Shown here: in pieces, positions 25,733-34,419 of the stretch
Layout: the number at the start of each line of letters is the position of its first letter
Numbering within the stretch: the first letter of the stretch is position 1
Origin: Actinomycetota bacterium
GTDB lineage: Bacteria; Actinomycetota; Coriobacteriia; Anaerosomatales; Anaerosomataceae
DNA: 42,829 bases
Reading direction: 5' to 3'
Assembly (NCBI GenBank): GCA_009773565.1
Contig: WSXY01000013.1
Location: 1 to 42,829, forward strand
The notes under the pieces: generated by a model
The model's input: the letters and a program-made list of their open reading frames with translations, nothing else
What the model was told of the DNA's origin: nothing
Databases searched by the model: none
Position numbers and translations under genes: made by a program

Positions 25733-26452
25733 CTACTCGACCCAGCCTGGAACGTGCAGCCACGAGGCTCTCAGCTCGCGACGATGTCGCTGCCACAGGG
25801 GATCGTGCTCGCCGAGAAACGCCCAGAAGCGCGCCGAGTGGTCCATGACACGGGTATGGCAGAGTTCGTGGAGCATCACGTAACGCACGAGGTGCGGCGG
25901 CAGGAAGAGCAGCTTCGCATTCAGGCTGATCGCGCCCTTCGCCGAGCAACTCCCCCACCGCGTGCGCTGCCAGCGAAAACGCACCGTTGTGTGTGGGAGA
26001 TCCCGGGATGCTGAGATCTCCTCAAGCATCGGCGCGAGTTGTTCGCGTGCATGTCTGAGCACCCAGCGGCGAAGGGCGGTGGTGCAGGCGTCGTGATCAT
26101 CGATCGCACCGGAAAGCGTCAACAGGTTGCCGGAGGACGCTCGCGCGGTCACAGAGACAGCTGCAGTCGCGCGGTATGCGAACCGCCACGTCTCGCCGGT
26201 GGCCTGCAGCACGACCTCCGCTGGCAGGCCCTCCCCGTGCGCGGCCGCGAGCATCGCGCGACGCTCGAGCGCGCGGGTGCGAGCCAGCGCGATCCAGTCA
26301 GCGCGGTCAGCGACGATGGCGGGTACTCGCTTCACGCTGAATCGCCGCGGGACGACAACGACGACCTCACCGTCGCGCGACACGGTCAACCGAACGTGCT
26401 TCGCACGGGGGCTTACGCGCACGGTGTATGCGATCGATTCCGGGGCCGACAC
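25733..26452 (-). CDS. YgjP-type (DUF45) zinc metalloprotein
   Basis: A 239-residue protein of the YgjP/DUF45 metallopeptidase-like family. The zinc motif HELCH is in MLHELCHTRVMDHSARFWAFL near residue 190, with the family block FRWQRTRWGSCSAKGAISLNAKLLFLPP just before it. The N-terminus is a beta-rich region (VRVSPRAKHVRLTVSRDGEVVVVVP). The substrate is unknown for most members. The GTG at 26452 is three bases after the upstream stop; last gene of a four-gene unit from tdk. Confidence 0.88.
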   Translation of the reverse strand: MSAPESIAYTVRVSPRAKHVRLTVSRDGEVVVVVPRRFSVKRVPAIVADRADWIALARTRALERRAMLAAAHGEGLPAEVVLQATGETWRFAYRATAAVSVTARASSGNLLTLSGAIDDHDACTTALRRWVLRHAREQLAPMLEEISASRDLPHTTVRFRWQRTRWGSCSAKGAISLNAKLLFLPPHLVRYVMLHELCHTRVMDHSARFWAFLGEHDPLWQRHRRELRASWLHVPGWVE

Positions 26453-26455
26453 TCG

Positions 26456-27445
26456 CTACCGGGCCTGACCGAGTTCGCCAGCTTCGTTCATGATCTCGAT
26501 GCCCGCAGTGCGCCCGGTTCCTTCAAAGAGCACAGACGCACGACCTCCGCGCACCACTCTGAGCGTGGCATGGATCGTCCCGTCGAGCGATTCGTCAGTC
26601 CGACCCTCCATTGAGCCCAGCGTCGGTGACTTGAGGGCGCCGGGCGTGGCACCGCTGAGGTGAAGCTCGAGCTCCCGATGCCGGTCTCGAATGACGATCT
26701 CAGCGCCGTCAGGGCGAGTCGCGACGCTCTCAAGCCTTGCACCTGTGTAGGTCGCGAACCGATACAGTTCGCCGTCTAGAAGCATTCCCGCGATGTGACC
26801 CACGAACGCACCGGTCATCCAGGGGATGCGCGCTACGGACGCAGTGACCGAGACGCCCGTCCGCTCAAACCGGTTCGACTGCGCCCATACCCAGGAACTC
26901 GGGAAGCTACGTCCCCAGTCCTTCTCGATATAGCCACGACCACCGTCGAAGCCGAGAACCCTCTCGCCGATCGTTATGACTCCGCTCGTGCCGTGGTCCA
27001 TCGAGAGAACCCCGTGGTATGTCTCCATGCCGGGCACAAAACGGAACGGTCCCATGATGCCGGGTGACGACAGCGTCACGGGCCACGGCGACCATGGGCC
27101 GAAGTCGATGCTGCCGGTGACCACACCGTACTCATCTGCAAGATCCAGGGTCACCCCGGTGCGCGAGAACGAGTTGCCAGCGATACGCACCGCGAACTCA
27201 CGCTGGTCGAACGAGAATGCGGACGAAGGATACGCGAAGTAACGTGTGCGCCCGCCGGACTCGATCAGCTGCACGAACGCGTGTGACGCCGTGCCATCCG
27301 CCGAGAACGAAACCCCGGGGATGATCGCCAGCGCATGTTCGCCGCCGGCAGCGACGAGCTTGAAGTACCAGCCCTCAAAGTACCGCCGGGACCGAGACCC
27401 GCCCTGATACAGGGCAGGCGTCCAGATTCGTCGAAGTGGATACAC
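26456..27445 (-). CDS. Tocopherol-cyclase-like protein
   Basis: A 329-residue beta-rich protein matching the tocopherol cyclase/AttH-like family: RRYFEGWYFKLV near the start and GYIEKDWGRSFPSSWVWAQSNRF around residue 175. Plant and cyanobacterial members close the chromanol ring of vitamin E; in non-photosynthetic bacteria the reaction is unknown, so the name marks fold only. The GTG start at 27445 has GGGAG 8 nt upstream, lying across the end of the rlmA-type gene. It ends 3 bp before the YgjP-type gene. Confidence 0.85.
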   Translation of the reverse strand: MYPLRRIWTPALYQGGSRSRRYFEGWYFKLVAAGGEHALAIIPGVSFSADGTASHAFVQLIESGGRTRYFAYPSSAFSFDQREFAVRIAGNSFSRTGVTLDLADEYGVVTGSIDFGPWSPWPVTLSSPGIMGPFRFVPGMETYHGVLSMDHGTSGVITIGERVLGFDGGRGYIEKDWGRSFPSSWVWAQSNRFERTGVSVTASVARIPWMTGAFVGHIAGMLLDGELYRFATYTGARLESVATRPDGAEIVIRDRHRELELHLSGATPGALKSPTLGSMEGRTDESLDGTIHATLRVVRGGRASVLFEGTGRTAGIEIMNEAGELGQAR

Positions 27446-27449
27446 GGTT

Positions 27450-28322
27450 TCAGCTCCCGGCCGTCGGGGTCGAGTCGTCGCCGGCCTTCACCTTATACGT
27501 TCCGACGGTTACCGAGAACGTGACCTCTACGGGCTCTTCAAGGGCGCTTATCCGGACCTGCAGCGTTGCTCCATCGGTGTGCCACGCACTCGGCCCCATA
27601 CTGGCGACTGCGCTCACATCTTCATGACTCAGCGTCGTCACACCCTCGACACCAGTCGATGAGACACGCTCAAACCGGGATCCGAGTTGGTCTTCCAGCC
27701 GCTGCGCTTTGTCCTCGTCCACACGGAGCAGCCCGAGCGGTTCGATCAGCTCCTGCAGGTGTTTCGCGGTCGGCGTGACGCTGATGAGAACGCCCCCGGG
27801 CCGCAGAATCCGCTGGAACTCTGCCGCGTTGCGAGGCGCGAAGATGTTGAGAACAGCGGCGGCGGAACCGCTCCGCACCGGAAGCGTACGCCAGGCGTCG
27901 CACACGGCCGCGCCCATGCGCGGGTGCGCGCGGGCTGCGCGGCGCATCGCGAACTTGGAGATATCGAGCGCGAGACCCGTGTGTCCGGGAAGGTGGTCCA
28001 GCACCTGCGCGAGATAGTAGCCAGTGCCCGCACCAACGTCGACAACGCAACCTGATGCTTCGCCGACCGTGCGCGAAACGGCATCAGTCACCGCCTCGGC
28101 GACGGGCGCGAAGTGTCCGGCGCCGAGGAACGCGCCACGCGAATCGGTCATCGCCTGGGTGTCAGCAGTTCCGGTATGTGCATCGCCCGGGAGAAGACTC
28201 GCGTAGCCGTGACGGGCGATGTCGAACGAATGGCCCGCTAAACAGCCCAGCGCGTCGTCAGCCGCAGTGAGGTCTGCTCCGCACAGAGGACATGCCAGCA
28301 CTTCGACGATGTCCGAAAGCAC
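27450..28322 (-). CDS. rlmA: 23S rRNA (guanine-N1)-methyltransferase, RlmA type
   Basis: A 290-residue methyltransferase. An N-terminal zinc ribbon (LACPLCGAD then LGCLAGHSFDIARHGY) precedes a class I SAM domain (VVDVGAGTGYYLAQVLD, LALDISKFAMRRAAR, VLNIFAPRNAAEFQRILRPGG). This layout is that of RlmA, which methylates G745 or, in Gram-positives (TlrB/RlmAII), G748 in domain II of 23S rRNA and can confer tylosin resistance. The zinc ligands and FAPRN motif are intact. The GTG at 28322 is 4 nt after the tdk stop; the upstream extension to 28499 overlaps tdk and is rejected. Confidence 0.9.
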   Translation of the reverse strand: MLSDIVEVLACPLCGADLTAADDALGCLAGHSFDIARHGYASLLPGDAHTGTADTQAMTDSRGAFLGAGHFAPVAEAVTDAVSRTVGEASGCVVDVGAGTGYYLAQVLDHLPGHTGLALDISKFAMRRAARAHPRMGAAVCDAWRTLPVRSGSAAAVLNIFAPRNAAEFQRILRPGGVLISVTPTAKHLQELIEPLGLLRVDEDKAQRLEDQLGSRFERVSSTGVEGVTTLSHEDVSAVASMGPSAWHTDGATLQVRISALEEPVEVTFSVTVGTYKVKAGDDSTPTAGS

Positions 28323-28326
28323 GCGC

Positions 28327-28881
28327 CTAACCGACTTCGTGGCAGTCGGGACAGCGTGCTTCGTAGTAGTCGGCGCCACCGACAAGCACCGTCGGTGAGT
28401 CCTTCGACGCGGGCTTCCCGTCGATAAGTCGCTGCGTGCGAGTCGCGACGCCGTGACAGCGCTGGCAGATGGCTGTGAGCATCGATATCTCGTCGGCAAG
28501 CGCCATGATGACCGGCATGACGCCGAACGGCTCGCCGCGGAAGTCCTGATTCAGTCCCGTGATATAGACCAGCCGACCATCGTTCAGCAACTGACGCACG
28601 ACCGGCACAAGCCCGTCGCCAAAGAACTGCGCCTCTTCGATCGCCACGACTTTGCAGTCAGTGCACGCTATCTCAGCCGGGTCAGAGACGACGATCGCCT
28701 CTCGCTCTGTGCCAAGTCGCGAGCGTGCCTTCGTGCCGTCACGTGTGTCCACCGAGTGCTTGTAGATGACGATCGAATCGCCAATCACCTGATGGCGAGA
28801 AAGAAGGCGGATAAGCTCGCCGGTCTTACCGCTGCTCATGCAGCCAGCGATGACGTGCAGACGACCTTGCTTGTCGGTCAC
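28327..28881 (-). CDS. tdk: Thymidine kinase
   Basis: A 184-residue type II thymidine kinase that salvages thymidine to dTMP. P-loop GCMSSGKTGELIRLL (about 13-27), the Asp/Glu site CKVVAIEEAQFF, the lasso-domain zinc ligands CQRCHGVATRTQR and CPDCH at the C-terminus are all present. GTG 28881 is preceded by GGGAGG with about 5 nt spacing. First gene of the unit tdk, rlmA, tocopherol-cyclase-like, YgjP-type. It diverges from the sensor kinase at 29032. Confidence 0.96.
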   Translation of the reverse strand: MTDKQGRLHVIAGCMSSGKTGELIRLLSRHQVIGDSIVIYKHSVDTRDGTKARSRLGTEREAIVVSDPAEIACTDCKVVAIEEAQFFGDGLVPVVRQLLNDGRLVYITGLNQDFRGEPFGVMPVIMALADEISMLTAICQRCHGVATRTQRLIDGKPASKDSPTVLVGGADYYEARCPDCHEVG

Positions 28882-29031
28882 CGTACCTCCCTCGGTTCGA
28901 TATTGGCACCCTCAGAATAGCGCGTAGAACCCACCCGTGCAGGAGTCATCGGCCGAACCCGGCGAAAGTCCCGAGGGGTTCGTGTATTCGCGCACGATTC
29001 GTGGGAGTATCATCAGCGCAGGAGGTGCCGG

Positions 29032-30825
29032 TTGATCGTCCTAGAGCTCGCCCAGAATATTGCGCTGCTCGTCATGCTCAGTGTGGTGCAGCAGCTCATA
29101 CTTCGCCGCTGGAAGCGACACAGCACGTGGTATCGGGTCTTCTCCGGCCTCCTGTTTGGAAGCGTCGCGGTCATTGGCATGATGGCCGGCGTGCACCTCT
29201 TCTCGGGCACCGTCTTCGATGGTCGATCCATCGTTCTTGGCGTCGCTGGCATCTTCGGCGGACCTGTCGTCGCCCTAACCGCAGCTGCAATGGCCGGCGC
29301 CTACCGGCTGTATCTTGGCGGGGGCGGCACCCTCATGGGCGTCTCGGTCATCATCGAGTCAGCACTCCTCGGCGTCGTGTTCTACTACTGGCGACGTCGC
29401 GACGCGAGAGTCACCAGCCTGCCCGCGCTCTGGGGTTTCGGGCTCGTCATCCACGCGATCATGCTGGCGCTCACCCTCACGCTCCCTGCTGAGATCCGTA
29501 GCGACACCTTCCGTCAGATCGCGCTGCTGGTAATGGTCTTGTATCCCATCGCGACACTCCTCGTATGCCGCCTCATGCTCGACCAGGAAGAGCGGCTTGA
29601 ATCCGACCGCAGGATCAAAGAGAGCGAAGCGAACTACCGATTCCTCGCCGAGAACATGGTCGAATGCATGTGGACGGTCGACACGAACATGGTCTACACG
29701 TACGTGAACCCCGCCCTGAAGCGGCTCACGGGATACCTTCCGGAGGAGTGGATCGGCAAGTCGGCCCTGGACTTCTACAACGAGGAGAACCAGGCCATTA
29801 TCATGGCGGCGGCTCAGGCGGGTCTTGATCAGCAGCCTGACTTCCGGCCAGTCACTGTCGAAGTCGAGTTGACGTCCAAGGCCGGCCTCCAGGTTCCCGC
29901 CGAACTCACCGGTACGGTCATGGCTGACAGCATCGGCAAACCCATCGGCTTCCTCGGAACAACCCGTGACATAGGCGAGAAGAAGCGGTCGCAACTCGAG
30001 ATACTCCATCTGAATGAGTCGCTTGAGCAGACGGTCAACGAGCGAACAGAAGAGTTGCAGGCGACAAATGAGGAACTGGAGTCTGCCAACGAAAGCCTTG
30101 CTGAGGCAAGCGAGGCGAAGACGCGCTTCCTGCGCGCGATGAGCCACGAATTACGCACGCCGCTCAACTCGATCATCGGCTTCTCGGACATCCTGGGTAA
30201 AGGTATGGCCGGCGAGATGACCGAGGAGCAGCACCGGCAGGTCGAGATGATCAACAACTCGGGCCGTCATTTGCTCGATCTCGTCAACGACATCCTGGAC
30301 CTTTCACGAATCGAGGCAAACCGCCTGGAGTACCGGTTCGAGCGGATCGACATTCCCGCACTTGCGACGGAGGTGCTTCACACCGTCACTCCCGATGCCG
30401 AAGCAAAGGGCGTCTCGGTCGTACTGGAACTGGCTGAGCCCGACCTGACACTCTTCTCGGATGCCCGGAAGGTGCGGCAGATCCTGCTGAACCTCCTCAG
30501 TAATGCCGTGAAGTTCACTTCATCTGGCGCCGTGACATTGCGCGCCCGGCAGTCGGGTCTTGGTATCGGGACCATGACCTTCGACGTCGCGGACACCGGA
30601 CCGGGAATCGCGCCGGACCGTCTTGAGAGCATCTTCGGCGAGTTTGTCCAGGGCGATTCCGACGGCTACTCGCCACAGGTTGGAACCGGCCTCGGCCTCG
30701 CCATCTCACGCGGGCTGGCCTTGCGGCTCGGCGGGATACTCAAAGTCGAGAGCGTCGTCGGACGTGGTTCGACGTTCACGCTGTCGTTGCCGGATCAACC
30801 GCTGACGGATTCGACGCACCAGTAG
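29032..30825 (+). CDS. Orphan 5TM-LYT PAS sensor histidine kinase
   Basis: A 597-residue kinase. The N-terminal 180 residues are a 5TMR-LYT-type membrane sensor (DGRSIVLGVAGIFGGPVVALTAAAMAGAYRLYLGGGGT), followed by PAS (about 200-315, ending FLGTTRDIGEKK), a coiled coil, HisKA with SHELRTPLNSIIGFSD (His372) and HATPase_c (NLLSNAVKFT, VADTGPGIA, GTGLGLAIS). The 5TM-LYT domain is found in sensors of the LytS type. It starts with TTG, with GGAGG 6 nt upstream. No response regulator is adjacent. Its 3' end overlaps the convergent peptidase gene by 50 bp. Confidence 0.92.
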   Translation: MIVLELAQNIALLVMLSVVQQLILRRWKRHSTWYRVFSGLLFGSVAVIGMMAGVHLFSGTVFDGRSIVLGVAGIFGGPVVALTAAAMAGAYRLYLGGGGTLMGVSVIIESALLGVVFYYWRRRDARVTSLPALWGFGLVIHAIMLALTLTLPAEIRSDTFRQIALLVMVLYPIATLLVCRLMLDQEERLESDRRIKESEANYRFLAENMVECMWTVDTNMVYTYVNPALKRLTGYLPEEWIGKSALDFYNEENQAIIMAAAQAGLDQQPDFRPVTVEVELTSKAGLQVPAELTGTVMADSIGKPIGFLGTTRDIGEKKRSQLEILHLNESLEQTVNERTEELQATNEELESANESLAEASEAKTRFLRAMSHELRTPLNSIIGFSDILGKGMAGEMTEEQHRQVEMINNSGRHLLDLVNDILDLSRIEANRLEYRFERIDIPALATEVLHTVTPDAEAKGVSVVLELAEPDLTLFSDARKVRQILLNLLSNAVKFTSSGAVTLRARQSGLGIGTMTFDVADTGPGIAPDRLESIFGEFVQGDSDGYSPQVGTGLGLAISRGLALRLGGILKVESVVGRGSTFTLSLPDQPLTDSTHQ

Positions 30826-32026
30826 CAATCGCGTCGATCACGTCTCGCAGGAAGCGCGCCGCGTTCGCAAGTATCCCCGGGTCGGCAAGCTCGATCGTAT
30901 CCCGCTCCGAGTGCGCGTACTTCGCCATGAAGCCGGCGATATCGGCCGACGCGAGCGCGATGGCCGGTCGGCCGTAGATGCCGAAGATGGCGTGGTCGCT
31001 CTGGAACCACTTGAGTCCCTCGGAGATGCCGACACGCCCGCCCATGGCCTGGCGGACGGCCGCCTCAAGCCGATCGTCGCACGAGTAGAACGACACATGC
31101 GTATCTTGGCCACGCATTCCCGCGTCATCGATGTTGATGCCGAGAATGATGTCGTCCATCCGGTCCTCGTTCGCTCCGACCCACAGCATCTCGCCGGGGT
31201 TCGCGTAGTTGTCCTCGCCGTTGAGCGGGACGATCTCGATCGTGGGCCCGTGGGTGTAATCGGCGAGCAGCTCCGCCAGACCGAGCAGCGTGGCGACACC
31301 ACTCGCATTGTCGAGCGCTCCGGGCGAGCCCTTGCGGCTGTCGATGTGTGCGAAGACGACGATGCGACCGGGCGCGTCGCCCTGCAGCGTTGCGACAACA
31401 TGCTCTGCTGTCGTCGGCACCCGGCGCGAATCGATGCGGAGTGATGCGATGCTTCCGGCGTGTGCAAGGAGCCGCTCGCCCTCGATGTCTGTCATGTATG
31501 CGTTCGGGACATCGAGGTCGCCATCCTCGAAGAGCGGGAACGGATACTGGCTCCCCACCATCTCGGGATCGCGCCCGGTGGCAGCGATAACGGCGACCGG
31601 GGCATATGCGTCGAGGGCGCGGATGATCCGGCGATGGCTTTCCGGGTTGTAGAACGTGAAGTTCCTGGGCATGATCTGCCCCGCCGCGATCGATCCGTGG
31701 AGGACGACGATGCATCCACGAATCGCCTCCGACTCGAGTTCCTCGACGCACGACACGCCGACAAGCGCCGCCCGCCCGTCGAACGGAAGCGAGTACGGGC
31801 CCACGAGCAGTTCGAACCGCTCACCATCCATCTCGAGAACGGCCTCGCCGTACTTCCACTCGATACAGTCGAACCTGGTGCGCGCAACATCGAAGCCGAA
31901 CCCCGCGATACGCTCCGCGAACATCGCGGTCGCCGCATGATTGCCGGGGGCGCCAACGTGCCGGTCGGGGTGCGACGTCAGCTCGCGCAGATACCGCCCG
32001 ATACGCACGTCCAGCGTCTCACTCAT
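30776..32026 (-). CDS. M28-family zinc peptidase
   Basis: A 416-residue cytosolic aminopeptidase-like protein. The dinuclear zinc site of M28 is recognisable: HIDSRKGSPGALDNASG (His and Asp ligands), LNGEDNYANPGE (Glu catalytic/ligand), INIDDAG (Asp) and FQSDHAIFG near the C-terminus (His ligand). A PA-like insert (residues 95-200) interrupts the catalytic domain as in many M28B/M28 members. ATG 32026 has AAAGGA 8 nt upstream. No signal peptide. It ends inside the 3' end of the sensor kinase gene on the opposite strand. Confidence 0.9.
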   Translation of the reverse strand: MSETLDVRIGRYLRELTSHPDRHVGAPGNHAATAMFAERIAGFGFDVARTRFDCIEWKYGEAVLEMDGERFELLVGPYSLPFDGRAALVGVSCVEELESEAIRGCIVVLHGSIAAGQIMPRNFTFYNPESHRRIIRALDAYAPVAVIAATGRDPEMVGSQYPFPLFEDGDLDVPNAYMTDIEGERLLAHAGSIASLRIDSRRVPTTAEHVVATLQGDAPGRIVVFAHIDSRKGSPGALDNASGVATLLGLAELLADYTHGPTIEIVPLNGEDNYANPGEMLWVGANEDRMDDIILGINIDDAGMRGQDTHVSFYSCDDRLEAAVRQAMGGRVGISEGLKWFQSDHAIFGIYGRPAIALASADIAGFMAKYAHSERDTIELADPGILANAARFLRDVIDAIATGASNPSAVDPATTA

Positions 32027-32077
32027 CAGGACATCCTTTCCCCCGAGAATCCCCGCTGAGATTGTACGCCAATATGT

Positions 32078-32096
32078 AGCCCCTCCCGCAGGGGCT
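32078..32096. other. Perfect hairpin before the marR promoter
   Basis: AGCCCCT (32078-32084) and AGGGGCT (32090-32096) form a 7-bp perfect stem with a 5-nt loop, touching the first base of the marR -35 box. There is no T-run on either side, so it is unlikely to terminate transcription alone; it may insulate the divergent peptidase and marR promoters. Confidence 0.4.
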
Positions 32097-32125
32097 TGAC
32101 GTGACACTATCGTCGCTCTTATAGT
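32096..32125 (+). promoter_or_regulatory. marR-ABC operon promoter
   Basis: TTGACG (32096-32101, 5 of 6 matches to consensus) and TATAGT (32120-32125, 5 of 6) are separated by 18 bp, a strong housekeeping promoter. The -10 box overlaps the operator at 32121-32141, so repressor binding would block RNA polymerase. Confidence 0.75.
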
Positions 32126-32141
32126 TAGCCACCCTAACTAT
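32121..32141. promoter_or_regulatory. Perfect inverted repeat, MarR operator
   Basis: Arms ATAGTTAG (32121-32128) and CTAACTAT (32134-32141) are perfectly complementary around a 5-bp spacer CCACC. Size, symmetry and overlap with the -10 box are what MarR-family repressors use for autoregulation; the marR start is 14 bp further on. Confidence 0.75.
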
Positions 32142-32155
32142 TAGGAAGGCAAAGT

Positions 32156-32689
32156 ATGTTCCACGCATCATTCGACGATTCCTCGGAAGCAGGCCTCACA
32201 CAGCGTCAGCGCGTGGCGCGCGAAACCGCACGCACGATTCCGCGGGTCATGGGAACGCTCGCTGCGGGATTCCGCGAATCCGGCGAGGGAATCCACCCGT
32301 CACAACTCCGTATGCTCATGATGATGCACGGCGGTGCGATGAGCCCGAGCGATCTGGCCGAACGCATGGAGGTCTCGCTCCCCACGATCTCCAAGTCGCT
32401 CACCGGCCTCGAACGTCGCGGCTGGGTGGAGCGCACGGCCGACGTAACCGACCGTCGCCGCGTGCAGCTCGACCTGACCGGAGAGGGACGCACGAAGATG
32501 TGCGAGTCCTTCGACGCGGGAATCGCGCAACTGGAGACAGCCCTCTCAGCGGCAAGCGACGAAGAGCTCGAACGAATCGAAGTCGGGCTTCGGAGCCTGA
32601 CAGCGGTATTCGCGCGATCGATGCCGGAACACTCGCACCGAGAACGACCCTGCCGTCGAGCCGAGAAAGGGAGCGATCAGAGCCGATGA
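32156..32689 (+). CDS. MarR-family transcriptional regulator
   Basis: A 177-residue winged-helix repressor: GIHPSQLRMLMMMHGGAMSPSDLAERMEVSLPTISKSLTGLERRGWVERTADVTDRRRVQLDLTGEG is the classic MarR DNA-binding core, here residues 45-115, with the wing DRRRVQL. Flanking helices form the dimer interface. It has AGGAAGG 6 nt before ATG 32156 and its stop overlaps the first ABC gene by 4 bp (ATGA). It probably represses itself and the exporter from the operator at 32121-32141, released by a ligand. Confidence 0.94.
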   Translation: MFHASFDDSSEAGLTQRQRVARETARTIPRVMGTLAAGFRESGEGIHPSQLRMLMMMHGGAMSPSDLAERMEVSLPTISKSLTGLERRGWVERTADVTDRRRVQLDLTGEGRTKMCESFDAGIAQLETALSAASDEELERIEVGLRSLTAVFARSMPEHSHRERPCRRAEKGSDQSR

Positions 32690-34419
32690 TTCGACTTCTC
32701 ACCAAATACCTCAAACCATACCGACTGCAGGTCGCGCTTGTATCGACGCTCGTCTTGATACAGTCGATCGGCAACCTCTACCTGCCGGAACTCAACGCCG
32801 AGATCATCAACAACGGCGTGGCTCTCGGTGACACCGCATACATCCTGCGCACCGGCGGCTTCATGCTGCTGGTGACCCTGCTCCTGGGAGTGACATCCAT
32901 CATCGCCGTGTACTGGGGCTCGAAGACGGCGATGGGGTTTGGCCGTGACGTCCGCCATGCGATCTTCCGTCGCGTTGAGAGCTTCTCGCTGGCCGAGGTG
33001 AACACGTTCGGCCCCCCGTCGCTCATCACCCGCAACACGAACGACGTGCAGCAAGTTCAGATGCTTGTACTGCTCGGACTCAACATGATGCTGGCGGCGC
33101 CGGTCATGTCGATCGGCGGCGTCATCATGGCGCTCCGCCAGGACGTGCCACTGTCCGGGTTGCTCGTGGTGATCATCCCGCTCATGGCCATCATCATCGG
33201 CAGCCTCATGCGCAAGGCCATCCCGCTGTTCAAGGCGATGCAGGTCAAGATCGACCGCGTGAACCAGGTCATGCGCGAGAAGCTTTCGGGCATTCGGGTC
33301 ATCCGCGCGTTCGTACGCAGCGACTACGAGGAAGCCCGCTTTGACGAAGCGAACCTCGATCTGACGGACACCTCGCTCAAAGTCGCACGCCTGTTCGCGA
33401 TCATGATGCCGTCGGTCATGGCGATCTTCAACCTGTCACTCGTTGCCGTCATGTGGTTTGGCGGGCTTCGTATCGACAGCGGCGCAATGCCGATCGGTAA
33501 CCTCACCGCGTTCCTCACGTACATCATGCAGATCCTCATGTCCGTCATGATGGCCGTCGTCATGTTCGTGATGGTGCCCCGCGCAGCAGCTTCAGTGGAG
33601 CGCATCAACGAGGTTCTCGATACCGAGCCGCAGATCTGCGATCCGGCGGCACCGGCGGCAGACACAGGTGCATGCGGGATCGTCGAGTTCCGCGATGTCG
33701 AGTTCCGCTACCCCGGCGCTGAAGACCCGGTGCTCTGCGGCATCTCCTTCAAAGCAGAGCCCGGTCAGACGACGGCGCTTGTCGGTAGTACCGGCAGTGG
33801 TAAGTCAACGCTCATCAACCTCATCCCGCGCTTCTACGACGTCACCGGCGGGAGCATCTTGGTCGACGGCGTCGATATCCGCGAGATGACGCAGGAGCGA
33901 CTCTGGGACAAGGTCGGCTTCATCCCGCAGAAGGCGTTCCTCTTCAGCGGCACCGTGGCGAGCAACCTGCGCTACGGCAAAGAGGATGCTACCGATGAGG
34001 AGCTCTGGCACGCGCTCAAGGTCGCGCAGGGCAAAGCGTTCGTCTCGGCTATGCCCGAGGGGCTCGACGCGCCGATCGCACAGGGCGGCACGAACGTCTC
34101 CGGTGGGCAGCGCCAACGACTCGCGATAGCGCGTGCGCTCGTGAAGCGGCCCGAGGTGTACATCTTCGACGACTCGTTCTCGGCGCTCGACTTCAAGACC
34201 GACTCCGCGCTGCGCAACGCGCTCAAGAACGACATCACGGACGCGACCGTCATCATCGTGGCCCAGCGCGTCAGCACGATCATGCACGCAGACAACATCA
34301 TCGTCATGGATAACGGCACGATCGTGGGAACCGGCACGCACGACTCGCTCATGGAGAGCTGCGAGACGTACCGCGAGATTGTCCATTCGCAACTCACCGA
34401 GGAGGAGATCGCATCATGA
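32686..34419 (+). CDS. Heterodimeric ABC exporter half-transporter, degenerate-site subunit
   Basis: A 577-residue half-transporter: six-helix ABC exporter domain (about 15-300) then a nucleotide-binding domain with Walker A GSTGSGKST (367-375), signature VSGGQ (471-475) and Walker B VYIFDD (491-496). Position 496 is Asp where the catalytic Glu is expected, and the H-loop His is Gln527 (VAQRVST). These are the changes seen in the degenerate subunit of heterodimers such as TM287/288, BmrCD and LmrCD. The ATG at 32686 overlaps the marR stop; the stop overlaps the partner gene by 4 bp. Likely multidrug or lipid export. Confidence 0.94.
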   Translation: MIRLLTKYLKPYRLQVALVSTLVLIQSIGNLYLPELNAEIINNGVALGDTAYILRTGGFMLLVTLLLGVTSIIAVYWGSKTAMGFGRDVRHAIFRRVESFSLAEVNTFGPPSLITRNTNDVQQVQMLVLLGLNMMLAAPVMSIGGVIMALRQDVPLSGLLVVIIPLMAIIIGSLMRKAIPLFKAMQVKIDRVNQVMREKLSGIRVIRAFVRSDYEEARFDEANLDLTDTSLKVARLFAIMMPSVMAIFNLSLVAVMWFGGLRIDSGAMPIGNLTAFLTYIMQILMSVMMAVVMFVMVPRAAASVERINEVLDTEPQICDPAAPAADTGACGIVEFRDVEFRYPGAEDPVLCGISFKAEPGQTTALVGSTGSGKSTLINLIPRFYDVTGGSILVDGVDIREMTQERLWDKVGFIPQKAFLFSGTVASNLRYGKEDATDEELWHALKVAQGKAFVSAMPEGLDAPIAQGGTNVSGGQRQRLAIARALVKRPEVYIFDDSFSALDFKTDSALRNALKNDITDATVIIVAQRVSTIMHADNIIVMDNGTIVGTGTHDSLMESCETYREIVHSQLTEEEIAS

